Assembly (NCBI GenBank): GCA_030431355.1
Contig: JAUIJG010000044.1
Location: forward strand, 1 to 18,482
DNA: 18,482 nt
Direction of reading: 5' to 3'
Origin: a bacterium
GTDB taxonomy: Bacteria > Cyanobacteriota > Vampirovibrionia > Obscuribacterales > Obscuribacteraceae
Position 1 is the first letter of the stretch. Each line of letters starts with the position of its first letter. The translations under genes were made by a program, and so were the position numbers. Of the stretch, positions 7,206 to 14,471 are shown piece by piece. Below the pieces are notes generated by a model that was not told the origin of the DNA, ran no database searches, and saw nothing but the letters and a program-made list of their open reading frames with translations.

Positions 7206-7228
7206 GCTAAGCGCCTATATTTAGAATC
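7201..7228 (+). promoter_or_regulatory. Promoter of the tad-like operon (-10 TATATT, no -35)
   Basis: TATATT (7216-7221) lies exactly 10 bp after the last TTCAC unit. No consensus -35 is present at 16-18 bp; the repeats occupy that place, as in activator-dependent Pho-type promoters. Transcription would begin near 7228, leaving a leader of about 95 nt before the first gene. The second array shares the CCTATATT context. Confidence 0.7.
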
Positions 7229-7322
7229 ATCGGATGAAAGACCGCTATTCACGCAACTGAACAGCAGCCATTGCTGGTCCGGTTTTAACGTGCAATAAAA
7301 TCCCAACCAACGGTTCTAGAAA

Positions 7323-7856
7323 ATGAAAATGCCCACCTTACGAAGAAGTACAGAAGGAAGCTCCCTGGCTGAGCTTGCCCCCGCCCTCTTCATTCTCTTC
7401 TTTCTCTTTGTATTTCCTCTAATAAATATAGGAACAATCGCTCTAAGATACGGGCTTCTTGCCAGTGCCGCCAGGGATGGTGCACACGCCGCCGCCACAG
7501 CCTATACCTTTGAAGCAAGCAGTCCTGGCAAACCCTCCGCTTTGAACAAAAGTCCCCAGGCCGTCTATGCCATGGCCGGCAAATTCACCGGAATCAATAT
7601 CACGGCGATAGATGTGGATATTCTGGTCACGGACATAAATAGCCAGGCCGTTACCCGTCACGACAACAAGTTAGCCCAACCGGCCAATATTCAAGGAAAT
7701 ATTTACTCCCTTGAGTCTATTGTCACAGCGCAATTGTCTCCGCTTGTGGCATTGGATATGCCGTTTATGGATAGCGTCCCAGGTCTTACAGGTCCCTGGA
7801 CCACCACCGTAAGAGCCCGGGAGTACGCGGAGAACTCTCAGGGTCTCAATCAGTAA
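7323..7856 (+). CDS. TadE-like membrane-anchored protein
   Basis: 177 residues. A short basic N-terminus is followed by GSSLAELAPALFILFFLFVF (12-31), the TadE/TadG hallmark of a small residue and a Glu at the start of one hydrophobic helix; the helix runs to about residue 42. Next is an amphipathic segment, LRYGLLASAARDGAHAAATA (41-60), which resembles the coiled region of pseudopilins, then a periplasmic or extracellular domain. TadE-like proteins are minor pilin-like parts of Flp/tight-adherence systems. It is the first gene of a three-gene operon; 31 bases separate it from the vWA protein. ATG 7323 is chosen, but ATG 7329 is also possible, and no clear ribosome site precedes either. No prepilin peptidase, ATPase or secretin is encoded nearby. 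Confidence 0.82.
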   Translation: MKMPTLRRSTEGSSLAELAPALFILFFLFVFPLINIGTIALRYGLLASAARDGAHAAATAYTFEASSPGKPSALNKSPQAVYAMAGKFTGINITAIDVDILVTDINSQAVTRHDNKLAQPANIQGNIYSLESIVTAQLSPLVALDMPFMDSVPGLTGPWTTTVRAREYAENSQGLNQ

Positions 7857-7887
7857 CAACAAGCCAAGAATAAATGAGGACATTGAC

Positions 7888-9708
7888 ATGAAAGGAAGGA
7901 TGATAAGAAACAGAAAAGGAGCAATGATTATATTTACTTGCTTCCTGATTGGTATCATCGCTCTTCCGATGATAGGAATGTTCACTTTTGAAGTGGTGCG
8001 TGCCACCACCATTAGAGAGCAGCTTCGTTCAGCTAGCCAGGCTGCAGCGCTGGCAGGAGCAGCCAAGCTAGCAAGTTCCGACAACGTCGACCCGACAGCC
8101 ACCCATAACGAAGCTATCCAAGCAGCTCTAGAAGCCTTTCGCGCCAACGCCATAAGCGAGTTCACGCTCACGGCCGCCACCCAGGCAAACAGTGCCGACT
8201 ACACACCTCCTGCGGACCAGGCTGGTATTTATATTGAGTTGCTGGATCCCAATAGCAGTCCTCCCAATCAGCCAGTCCCCGTGGGTGATACCAACGGAAG
8301 AATTGTACACGTGGTAGGTCTGTTCGGTCTAAAACCGGTCTTCGGTACCTTTCTCGGCATCAACGGTCCCTTCACCGTCAGGGCTGACGGCAATGGACGC
8401 GTGCCCCAGCTCGACATCGTTCTCTGTTTCGATGTATCAGGCTCCATAGATGACCAGACTCCCGTCTCCTTTATCAAACGCTATTGGAACTCCGGGACCT
8501 CAAGAGTGGAATATCAACTAATCAACGCCAAACCTGGCGCTCCCACACCCGGAGGTAAGGCACATGGCCCTATATTTGATATCATCGGACCGCCGGCCAC
8601 CGGCACCGGACTCAATGCCCACCTGCCACAAACACTAACCGCTTCTTCCACTTCTGGAACAAGTAGAAAGCTTTATTTCAGCCCCAGCTTGAGAGGCACT
8701 CCCAATACCGGCTCTCCCCCGGGGAACTATCCCGGTGGCGGCTCCACAGGAGATCAATACACCTATACCGACTTGATAGTGAACATCTCTGAAAATCCGG
8801 ATGGCAGTCTCAGCCTTCCCTGGACAAGTCCGGCAGGGTTCTATTATCCAAACAAGGAGACCATTGTGGAAGCAGCCAGAGGAAACCTTGAAAGTGTTGC
8901 CGCTTTCAACTCAGCCCAGTTGAGTTCGGTTCCGGAGCTTGTCACTGTGGCACCCCAGGCCGGCTACCAGGCGGATTATGTGGCCAACGCACGCAAAAAA
9001 ATCCGTCCTCTCTATGATGCCCAGGAGGCAGCCAAGCAATTTTTCACGATCATGAACACAAATACGGAAGCCAATTTCGGCTTCGTCAGCTTCTCCACAA
9101 GCGCTGGTACGAGCCCCACCGAAACCGTTCCGGCCAACAATATCTCCGACAACTATCCGGCAGGAGGAGTGGGTGACTTCCCCAGACCTTCCGTCAAGTT
9201 GAACAAAACCAACACAAAGTACACGGAGATACTGGCGGCGATACCGACCACAGTTGCATATGGTTCCACCAATATAGGAGACGCTCTGTTGAAGGCTAAA
9301 GAGCAGCTCGTTCAAGAACACCGACCGGGAGCCAAAAGAGCAATCGTTCTATTTACCGATGGTCAACCCACCGCACCGGGCAACGGCGGCAATCCCTGGT
9401 CCTACGCCAGAAACGTTGCTCAACAGATTAAGGACGAAGGTATCCCCATCTACACCATCGGTCTTGCCCAGAACAGCCAGGTGATTCCCGGCGAAGTTAA
9501 CATCTTGAACGATGATCCGAACAAAACAATCACCTACACCGACCAGAACGGCATTCCCCAGAGCTACACGCCAGGCTCTTCCAATCCCGGAGTATCGCAC
9601 ATAGCCGGAAACGGAGGCAAATTCTTCCTGGTAACCTCCACCGCCAACCTGAGACTCACCTTCGAAAATATCGCCCGTCAACTAGTACAGCTCGTAAGCA
9701 TCGACTGA
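7888..9708 (+). CDS. TadG-like protein with von Willebrand factor A domain
   Basis: 606 residues with GAGGA seven bases before ATG 7888. The N-terminus matches the TadG-like region: RKGAMIIFTCFLIGIIALPM, one TM helix (about 12-36), then the REQLRSASQAAALAGAAKLA segment (43-62). A vWA domain follows. MIDAS residues are visible: D182-x-S184-x-S186 in LCFDVSGSID, T461 in GSTNIGDALLKAKEQL, and D491 in AIVLFTDGQP. So the metal-dependent adhesion site looks intact. Between the first strand and the next recognisable vWA element (about 375-405) lies an insert of about 180 residues rich in Gly, Pro, Ser and Thr. It is likely surface exposed, anchored by the N-terminal helix, and involved in adhesion or pilus assembly. 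The stop codon overlaps a potential ATG of the next gene (TGATG at 9706-9710). Confidence 0.88.
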   Translation: MKGRMIRNRKGAMIIFTCFLIGIIALPMIGMFTFEVVRATTIREQLRSASQAAALAGAAKLASSDNVDPTATHNEAIQAALEAFRANAISEFTLTAATQANSADYTPPADQAGIYIELLDPNSSPPNQPVPVGDTNGRIVHVVGLFGLKPVFGTFLGINGPFTVRADGNGRVPQLDIVLCFDVSGSIDDQTPVSFIKRYWNSGTSRVEYQLINAKPGAPTPGGKAHGPIFDIIGPPATGTGLNAHLPQTLTASSTSGTSRKLYFSPSLRGTPNTGSPPGNYPGGGSTGDQYTYTDLIVNISENPDGSLSLPWTSPAGFYYPNKETIVEAARGNLESVAAFNSAQLSSVPELVTVAPQAGYQADYVANARKKIRPLYDAQEAAKQFFTIMNTNTEANFGFVSFSTSAGTSPTETVPANNISDNYPAGGVGDFPRPSVKLNKTNTKYTEILAAIPTTVAYGSTNIGDALLKAKEQLVQEHRPGAKRAIVLFTDGQPTAPGNGGNPWSYARNVAQQIKDEGIPIYTIGLAQNSQVIPGEVNILNDDPNKTITYTDQNGIPQSYTPGSSNPGVSHIAGNGGKFFLVTSTANLRLTFENIARQLVQLVSID

Positions 9709-9740
9709 TGACACCTGGCGAAAACAAGGAGCACAATAAA

Positions 9741-10259
9741 ATGAACACCCAAAAAGCAAAAGCCAGACCCCCCTTTCATAGAAGAAGAAACTCCTCCGGA
9801 ACTGCCACCATCGAGCTTGCCTGCGGCTCGCTTTTCCTTGTGGTGTTAACTCTGCTGGCCCTGGATATAACCATCCTCATGCTAGGTTTTGAGGTGAACG
9901 ACAGAGCCTGCAGAGACGCCTGCCGAGCGGCAGCCCAGCAGGCAAGTGCTGACGAAGCAAGAAGCGCAGCAGAAGCGATTTTGAAAAGTCATAAAACAGA
10001 CGGCTTCTTCTTAGGTCAACCGATATTAAAAACCGGAGCCAGTCAATTCGTCTATAACGACTTCGGAGGAGATCCCAGCCTGGGCAATCCGACTGTGACA
10101 GTGACCACCGAGATCGAATGCCACACGCCTGTACCTTTAAACTTCTGCGGCTCCAGCTTCGGTCATGATGGAATGAGCTGGGTTTCGGACAGATTCAAAT
10201 TCCAAAAGAGATATACTTTTCCTATTGTCACATTCAGCCTGGTTTTAAATAACAGCTAG
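9741..10259 (+). CDS. Second TadE-like membrane-anchored protein
   Basis: 172 residues from ATG 9741, chosen because AAGGAG (9726-9731) stands nine bases before it. An in-frame ATG at 9708 overlaps the previous stop codon and would add 11 residues, but has no ribosome site of its own. A basic N-terminus (PPFHRRRNSSG) precedes TATIELACGSLFLVVLTLLA and a TM helix to about residue 50; the Glu at residue 25 is the TadE feature. Then comes an amphipathic stretch with closely spaced Cys and Ala (ACRDACRAAAQQASADEA) and a small C-terminal domain with two further Cys (IECHTP and NFCGSS) that could form a disulfide outside the membrane. It is the last gene of the operon and is followed by a terminator hairpin. 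Confidence 0.8.
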   Translation: MNTQKAKARPPFHRRRNSSGTATIELACGSLFLVVLTLLALDITILMLGFEVNDRACRDACRAAAQQASADEARSAAEAILKSHKTDGFFLGQPILKTGASQFVYNDFGGDPSLGNPTVTVTTEIECHTPVPLNFCGSSFGHDGMSWVSDRFKFQKRYTFPIVTFSLVLNNS

Positions 10260-10290
10260 TCAGTCAGACCGACCTATCTATCTACCTACC
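10259..10290 (+). repeat. Run of doubled tetranucleotides after the tad operon
   Basis: Starting at the last base of the TadE stop codon, the sequence reads as four doubled 4-mers: GTCA x2, GACC x2, TATC x2, TACC x2, then a single TGCC. Neighbouring 4-mers differ by two substitutions (GTCA/GACC, GACC/TATC) or one (TATC/TACC). It looks like a decayed 4-bp tandem repeat or slippage product in the 3' untranslated region. Confidence 0.55.
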
Positions 10291-10321
10291 TGCCAACAGG
10301 AACTTAAATCAACGCACTACC

Positions 10322-10358
10322 GGTGGTGACCAACAGGTTACCACCCATGTCTCTTTTT
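10322..10358 (+). terminator. Probable rho-independent terminator of the tad-like operon
   Basis: GGTGGTGACC (10322-10331) pairs with GGTTACCACC (10336-10345) over all 10 positions, with one G-U pair and an AACA loop. A T-run (TCTCTTTTT) ends at 10358, eight bases after the stem, slightly far for a standard terminator. Confidence 0.65.
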
Positions 10359-10429
10359 CAGAAGAAAGCGGTTTCTTGGGCGAGCGGAAGGAGAAAGTGA
10401 ACTATCTTCAGAGAGCTGGCGGAAACTTG

Positions 10430-10488
10430 TTCACTTCACGCAAATTTCACGATAAATTCACTTACACTTCACGGTTGACACCTATATT
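10430..10488 (+). promoter_or_regulatory. Second TTCAC array (11-bp spacing) with -10 box; promoter of a candidate small RNA
   Basis: TTCAC starts at 10435, 10446, 10457 and 10468, exactly 11 bp apart, with one more out-of-register copy at 10430. TATATT (10483-10488) follows the last unit after exactly 10 bp, in the same CCTATATT context as the tad-operon promoter. Predicted start near 10495. No protein gene lies downstream on this strand before the convergent histidine kinase. Confidence 0.8.
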
Positions 10489-10494
10489 GGTAGT

Positions 10495-10691
10495 GCAAGT
10501 GAATTCGCGACCCTAATTGCTTAAGCCCTGGTTCTCGCGAAACTTAGAGGAGAGACAACCTGAATTTGAGACAGATTTAGCAATACGTCGGCCACACATG
10601 CGGATCCGACTTAAAGCCAGGAAGTTAATTCGATAAGTAAACGAGATTTTTAAGCAATCGCAAGAGCCGCCTCTGGCGGCTCTATAATTTT
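10495..10691 (+). ncRNA. Candidate structured small RNA (about 195 nt), predicted
   Basis: The region lies between the TTCAC-array promoter and the hairpin at 10663-10683 and contains no convincing ORF. Structural signals: a 7-bp hairpin TTCGCGA (10504-10510) with TCGCGAA (10535-10541); a 9-bp perfect pairing of its loop, ATTGCTTAA (10516-10524), with TTAAGCAAT (10650-10658) just before the terminator; and a GAGGAG motif (about 10547-10552) in the linker that resembles a ribosome site. The only ORF candidates are a 12-codon basic one at 10598-10636 without a ribosome site and even shorter ones. Ends are estimated from the promoter and terminator. Whether it is expressed is not shown by sequence alone. 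Targets unknown; a leader for a tiny peptide is the alternative. Confidence 0.5.
10663..10691. terminator. Strong hairpin shared by small-RNA end and histidine-kinase stop
   Basis: AGAGCCGCC (10663-10671) and GGCGGCTCT (10675-10683) form a perfect 9-bp stem with a 3-base loop, followed on the plus strand by ATAATTTT. On the minus strand the first two bases of the stem belong to the kinase stop codon TAG (10684-10682), and the downstream sequence has only short T-runs. It therefore looks better as a terminator for the plus-strand RNA, though it may serve both. Confidence 0.65.
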
Positions 10692-12826
10692 ACAAAGTCA
10701 GCTCGACTGGGCGTATCCACGACGAATAGAGGTATCTCAAACCAGAAACGAGAGCCTCTTCCATCCTCTGATTCGTCTAAAGCCTCGATCCTGGTCTCGA
10801 TGCCGATCATGCCGTTATGCTGCTCCACAATAGCCTTTGCAATGGCAAGACCGAGACCGGTCCCACCTTTTTCACGGTTATCTCGACTGTTCACCTGTTC
10901 AAATCGGCCGAACAGTTTGTGTGCATCCTCTTCGGGCACTCCCGGTCCCTGGTCTTCGATCTCAAAACGACAACGATCCTTGAGCTGACGCACTCGAACT
11001 TTCACCACGCCGTCCTCCGGCGACCACTTAATGGCATTGGAGAGTAGATTGCTCAGCACTTGCTGTATTCTGTCTTCGTCTGCCAGAACAGGCTCTGTCT
11101 CTGCCAGATCCAATTCAATTTCCACGCCGGCATCCTCGGCCAGGCTGGCGATGGAGCTTACGGCTCGCTCCACCAGGGCGCTGGGCAGAAGTTTTTTAAG
11201 CTCCAGATCAAGTTTTCCGGCTTCTATTTTACGAATATCAAGGATATCGTTGATGAGGCGAATTAATCGGTCGGCCTCTTCACAGGCAATATCGAGAACC
11301 GGTTTGCTCTCTTTGCCGGTGGCGGAAGCTTCAATCAAGCCCAGAGCGGTTCGAATCGCTGTAAGCGGGGTCCTCAGTTCATGGGAGACTGTGGAGTAAA
11401 ACTCCTTGACCCGACGCTCGGCGTCCTTACGCTCGGTCACATCCCGCACAATACCAGTGATAATCTGATTATCCTCCAGCTTTATCACGCTCAGAGCCAC
11501 CTCTACCGGCACCTGGGACTCATCCTTTCTGATTCCGTAAAACTCTCTACCTACGCCAAAGACACGGCGTTCTCCGGTACGAATAGGATTGGTGTTGTTT
11601 TTCATATCTCCGCCGGACAGTAGATTAGGCAGGATTAGATTCACGTCCTGGCCCGGCAATTCGTCGGAGTCATAGCCGAAAAGTCTTGACAGGGCTGAGT
11701 TTATCGATTCGATTGTACCGTCTGAGTTGACCGTGATTATGCCGTCCGGGGCAGTCTCCACAATGGCTCGCATGCGCGCGGCTCTCTCCTGGAGAGCCTG
11801 TTCGGCAAGCTTCCTCTCGGTGATATCCCGGGCTTCACTTATCAGGAAGACCACTTTATCCCCTTCATCGAAGATCGGCTTGACGGAAAAATCAACCGTC
11901 GCGGTCCTGTTCTTACCGGAGACCTCCTCCTCCAGGCGCACCATATCGCCCTTGCCGGCTTTCTCCACCGCATCTTTGATCCTGTTTCTGGCCTCCTCCG
12001 ACTCCGACCACCAGGGAGTCTCCCAGAACTCTTTCTCTTTGACGTCCTCAAGGCTCACCCCGACAAAGTCCAGGGCAGATTGATTGGCCTCGAGCACCAG
12101 GCCCTTGGGAGATAGAAGCCCGGAGAACTGGAAAGTCTGGTTGAATACAGCCCGAAAGCGCTTCTCCGCTATTCTTAGAGAACGTTCGGCTCTCTGTCTC
12201 TCGTTTACATATTTGTGAACTACGGCGACTATGACCAGAAGAATAATCAGGGCAACAGACATCAAAAGTGTAATACCGGCAACAGTTTGCATACTACCCC
12301 GGTCCATCTCCCGGGCCCGGACTTTGAACTCCAGTTCAGCCTGGGAACCCAGCTCATCAACCATCACCTCAATATGCTTGGTGACCATATCTTCGCCCAG
12401 GGCTTCTGCCCTTTTGACCGCGGCTTCGGTGCCCTTCTTCTGTTTTAATTCAATCACCTCTTCAGCGCATTCGGTCCTCACCCGAATGTATTCTTTTATC
12501 TCATCCTTGATCATACGATGGCGGCCGTGGAGAATCACTTCAAGCTCTTCTATGCGACTGTTAACTCGCTTCAAACCTCTCTTGTACTGCTGAAAGTACT
12601 TCTTCTGACCGCTCCATATATATGCATGTTCTCCGGCGATGGCAAAAGCAAGATCGTATTTGATGCTATCGAGGGCCATAAGAACCGTTAATCTTTGCTG
12701 GGAAAGATTGGTGTCCTGGATTCGGCTGAAACATTGACGCAACGAGATGGTGCCAATATGTATCAACAAGAGCACAGTGACACCGATGGCGATCGTGGTC
12801 ATAGTAGTGAGGGACCAGTTCTTCAT
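10682..12826 (-). CDS. Membrane sensor histidine kinase, CHASE3-PAS-PAS-HisKA-HATPase
   Basis: 714 residues. TM1 is about 8-28 and TM2 about 181-205. Between them is an all-helical extracytoplasmic domain of the CHASE3 kind (about 32-178; typical spacing of ALDSIKYDLAFAIAGEHAYI into a long helical bundle). Two PAS domains follow (about 219-336 and 348-465), each ending in a DITERK or DVTERK motif. HisKA has the phospho-acceptor H482 in TVSHELRTPL. The ATPase domain has the N box (N597 in SNLLSNAIKWSP), G1 (EDQGPGVP), F box (LFGRFEQV) and G2 (GGTGLGLAIAKAIVEQH), so it should be active. Twenty-two bases separate it from the upstream response regulator, which makes it the likely cognate kinase. 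The signal sensed is unknown. Its stop codon lies in the base of a terminator-like hairpin. Confidence 0.94.
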   Translation of the reverse strand: MKNWSLTTMTTIAIGVTVLLLIHIGTISLRQCFSRIQDTNLSQQRLTVLMALDSIKYDLAFAIAGEHAYIWSGQKKYFQQYKRGLKRVNSRIEELEVILHGRHRMIKDEIKEYIRVRTECAEEVIELKQKKGTEAAVKRAEALGEDMVTKHIEVMVDELGSQAELEFKVRAREMDRGSMQTVAGITLLMSVALIILLVIVAVVHKYVNERQRAERSLRIAEKRFRAVFNQTFQFSGLLSPKGLVLEANQSALDFVGVSLEDVKEKEFWETPWWSESEEARNRIKDAVEKAGKGDMVRLEEEVSGKNRTATVDFSVKPIFDEGDKVVFLISEARDITERKLAEQALQERAARMRAIVETAPDGIITVNSDGTIESINSALSRLFGYDSDELPGQDVNLILPNLLSGGDMKNNTNPIRTGERRVFGVGREFYGIRKDESQVPVEVALSVIKLEDNQIITGIVRDVTERKDAERRVKEFYSTVSHELRTPLTAIRTALGLIEASATGKESKPVLDIACEEADRLIRLINDILDIRKIEAGKLDLELKKLLPSALVERAVSSIASLAEDAGVEIELDLAETEPVLADEDRIQQVLSNLLSNAIKWSPEDGVVKVRVRQLKDRCRFEIEDQGPGVPEEDAHKLFGRFEQVNSRDNREKGGTGLGLAIAKAIVEQHNGMIGIETRIEALDESEDGRGSRFWFEIPLFVVDTPSRADFVKL

Positions 12827-12848
12827 CGACTCATCACCAGCCCGGCAC

Positions 12849-13523
12849 TTAGTTGTCCACTATGCGGTATCCCTGACCGCGCTTAGTTCTGATATAACCA
12901 TTCTCTTCCGAATCCCCCAACTTCTTTCTCAGGGTCTTCATATGAGTACGAACGCTGTCGATGGAAGCGGCAGAATCACTGTCCCAGACACGGTCTAAAA
13001 TAGCCTCGAGACTGAAGCTCTGGTTCGGATAACGCATCAACAGCTCCAACAGACTGAACTCCTTGGCGGTCAATTCAATCTCCTTGCCGTCTTTAACCAC
13101 GGTACCGGCTCCGGAATCAAGCTCAATCTCTCGAACTTTCAGCTTCCTGCCTGTATAGGAAGGCGGTCGACGTAATAGCGCATTTACTCTGGCATCCAGT
13201 TCGGTTGGGTGGAAGGGCTTGACCATGTAGTCGTCGGCGCCGGCGTTCAAACCCGAAGCCTTATCTTCCACAGTGCCCTTTGCTGTCAACATCAGGATAG
13301 GAATTCGTCCTCCCGAAGAACGAAACTCCCGGCAAACATCAATGCCGGAAGCGTCCGGCAGCATCCAATCAAGAATCACTATTTCGTAGGAGTTGCTCCG
13401 CAATTGAGCCAGGGCATCCAGACCCCGCCCTGCCACATCCACAAGATGACGACTCTGCTCCAACTGCATCTTCAGAAGATAGGCGAGGTTCTTATCGTCT
13501 TCCACCAGTAGTATCTTGGCCAT
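12849..13523 (-). CDS. OmpR/PhoB-family response regulator
   Basis: 224 residues. The receiver domain (about 1-118) has the acidic pair E8-D9-D10, phospho-acceptor D52 (VILDWMLPD), switch T80 (LMLTAKG) and K102 (MVKPF), so it is a complete phosphorylation site. The C-terminal winged helix (about 128-223) shows LTAKEFSLLELLMRYPNQSF, the recognition-helix segment SIDSVRTHMKTLRKKL and the wing IRTKRGQGYRIVDN, typical of OmpR/PhoB regulators. These bind tandem direct repeats, usually with one unit per 10-11 bp. ATG 13521-13523 has AGGAAA upstream. It is followed by its probable kinase after 22 bases. It is the only DNA-binding regulator in the window and so the leading candidate to bind the TTCAC arrays at 7124 and 10435; that assignment is inference. 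Confidence 0.95.
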   Translation of the reverse strand: MAKILLVEDDKNLAYLLKMQLEQSRHLVDVAGRGLDALAQLRSNSYEIVILDWMLPDASGIDVCREFRSSGGRIPILMLTAKGTVEDKASGLNAGADDYMVKPFHPTELDARVNALLRRPPSYTGRKLKVREIELDSGAGTVVKDGKEIELTAKEFSLLELLMRYPNQSFSLEAILDRVWDSDSAASIDSVRTHMKTLRKKLGDSEENGYIRTKRGQGYRIVDN

Positions 13524-13554
13524 AAATAATTTCCTGAATTATCGAAAGCAATGA

Positions 13555-13582
13555 TCTATATATGATATGCCTCATTTGCCAA
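13555..13582 (-). promoter_or_regulatory. Candidate promoter for the two-component operon
   Basis: On the minus strand, TTGGCA (13582-13577) and TATAGA (13560-13555) stand 16 bp apart, about 30 bases before the response-regulator ATG. It is in the 102-bp gap after the phosphodiesterase gene. No TTCAC array is present here, so autoregulation through that motif is not seen. Confidence 0.45.
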
Positions 13583-13625
13583 AAGGGTAAGCCCTGGGAG
13601 CACAGGCATAGGGTTGACCGGAATT

Positions 13626-14432
13626 TTATTTGCCGGCAAGAAACTGCTTCAATCCCCGGGGATCGTCGGTGATGATACCGTCAACGCCCATGGAAACTGC
13701 TTGACGCCAGCTCTTCTTGCCATTTACAGTCCAGGGGTTAACCCTGAGCCCAGCTTCATGAGCCCGGTCCACCGCGTCTTTACGAATCTCACCAAATCCT
13801 GGATTCCAGGCGGTTGCGCCTATCTTTTTGGCGTAGGATGCGATATCAGACACTATGGCCACATCAAGAAATGCCACTTTAATCCCGGGAAACTTGTTGT
13901 GAAAGCGCGCTAGAAATTCATGATCGAAAGAGATCACCGTAACTCTCATTTGATGTTTGTACTTTTTCAATAGCGCGGCAAGATCGTCTTCAATACCCGG
14001 GTACTCTATCGGAGCGTTTTTTACTTCGATAAATATGTGAGCCTTTCCATCCACAAGCTCAAGCACCTGGGAGAGCAAGGGGACTTTCTCCGCTTTGAAT
14101 TTCTTTGAATACCAGGAGCCGGCACTGAATTTTTGCAATCCCTTGTAAGAAAAATCTTTTACCAGGCCGCTTCCGTCGGTGGTTCTATCTATGGTCTCGT
14201 CATGTATTACGACCAGCTCGCCGGACTTGCATCGATGAATATCAAGTTCTATTGCCGGAACTCCCGCTTTCAGTGAACGGCTGAAGGCAGCCATCGTGTT
14301 CTCCGGCGCCCACATTTTGCCCCCCCGATGAGCAATTACCATCGGATGGACATTGTCCGCTTGCCGAGACTCCTGGCCCCAACCGGGAAGTTGTGCCATC
14401 AAAAATAGTCCCAGAACAAATAGTGCTTTCAT
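13626..14432 (-). CDS. Secreted glycerophosphodiester phosphodiesterase
   Basis: 268 residues from ATG 14432. A GTG at 14468 in the same frame would add 12 residues but would spoil the signal peptide. The N-terminus MKALFVLGLFLMAQLPGWGQ is a classic Sec signal. The GDPD TIM-barrel motifs follow: catalytic H35-R36 in VIAHRGG, PENT (43-46), metal ligands E62 and D64 in IELDIHRCKSGELVVIHDET, catalytic H77, then E136 and K138 in IFIEVKN. It hydrolyses glycerophosphodiesters to glycerol-3-phosphate and an alcohol, salvaging phosphate and glycerol from lipid headgroups outside the cytoplasm. Such enzymes are often phosphate-regulated. It lies 39 bases after trehalose synthase and 102 bases before the PhoB-like regulator. 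Confidence 0.93.
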   Translation of the reverse strand: MKALFVLGLFLMAQLPGWGQESRQADNVHPMVIAHRGGKMWAPENTMAAFSRSLKAGVPAIELDIHRCKSGELVVIHDETIDRTTDGSGLVKDFSYKGLQKFSAGSWYSKKFKAEKVPLLSQVLELVDGKAHIFIEVKNAPIEYPGIEDDLAALLKKYKHQMRVTVISFDHEFLARFHNKFPGIKVAFLDVAIVSDIASYAKKIGATAWNPGFGEIRKDAVDRAHEAGLRVNPWTVNGKKSWRQAVSMGVDGIITDDPRGLKQFLAGK

Positions 14433-14471
14433 ACAACAAAGACCTTTCGACGATGAAAAAATAGCCACAAA

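Noticed and set aside
10475..10480. TTGACA as a -35 box for the second array promoter
   Set aside because: It is only 2 bp from the TATATT -10 box, so it cannot serve as -35 for it. No good -10 is found 16-18 bp downstream.
10514..10599. 28-codon minus-strand ORF and 12-codon plus-strand ORF in the candidate RNA region
   Set aside because: Neither has a ribosome site, and the peptides show no membrane or other recognisable pattern. Not reported as genes.
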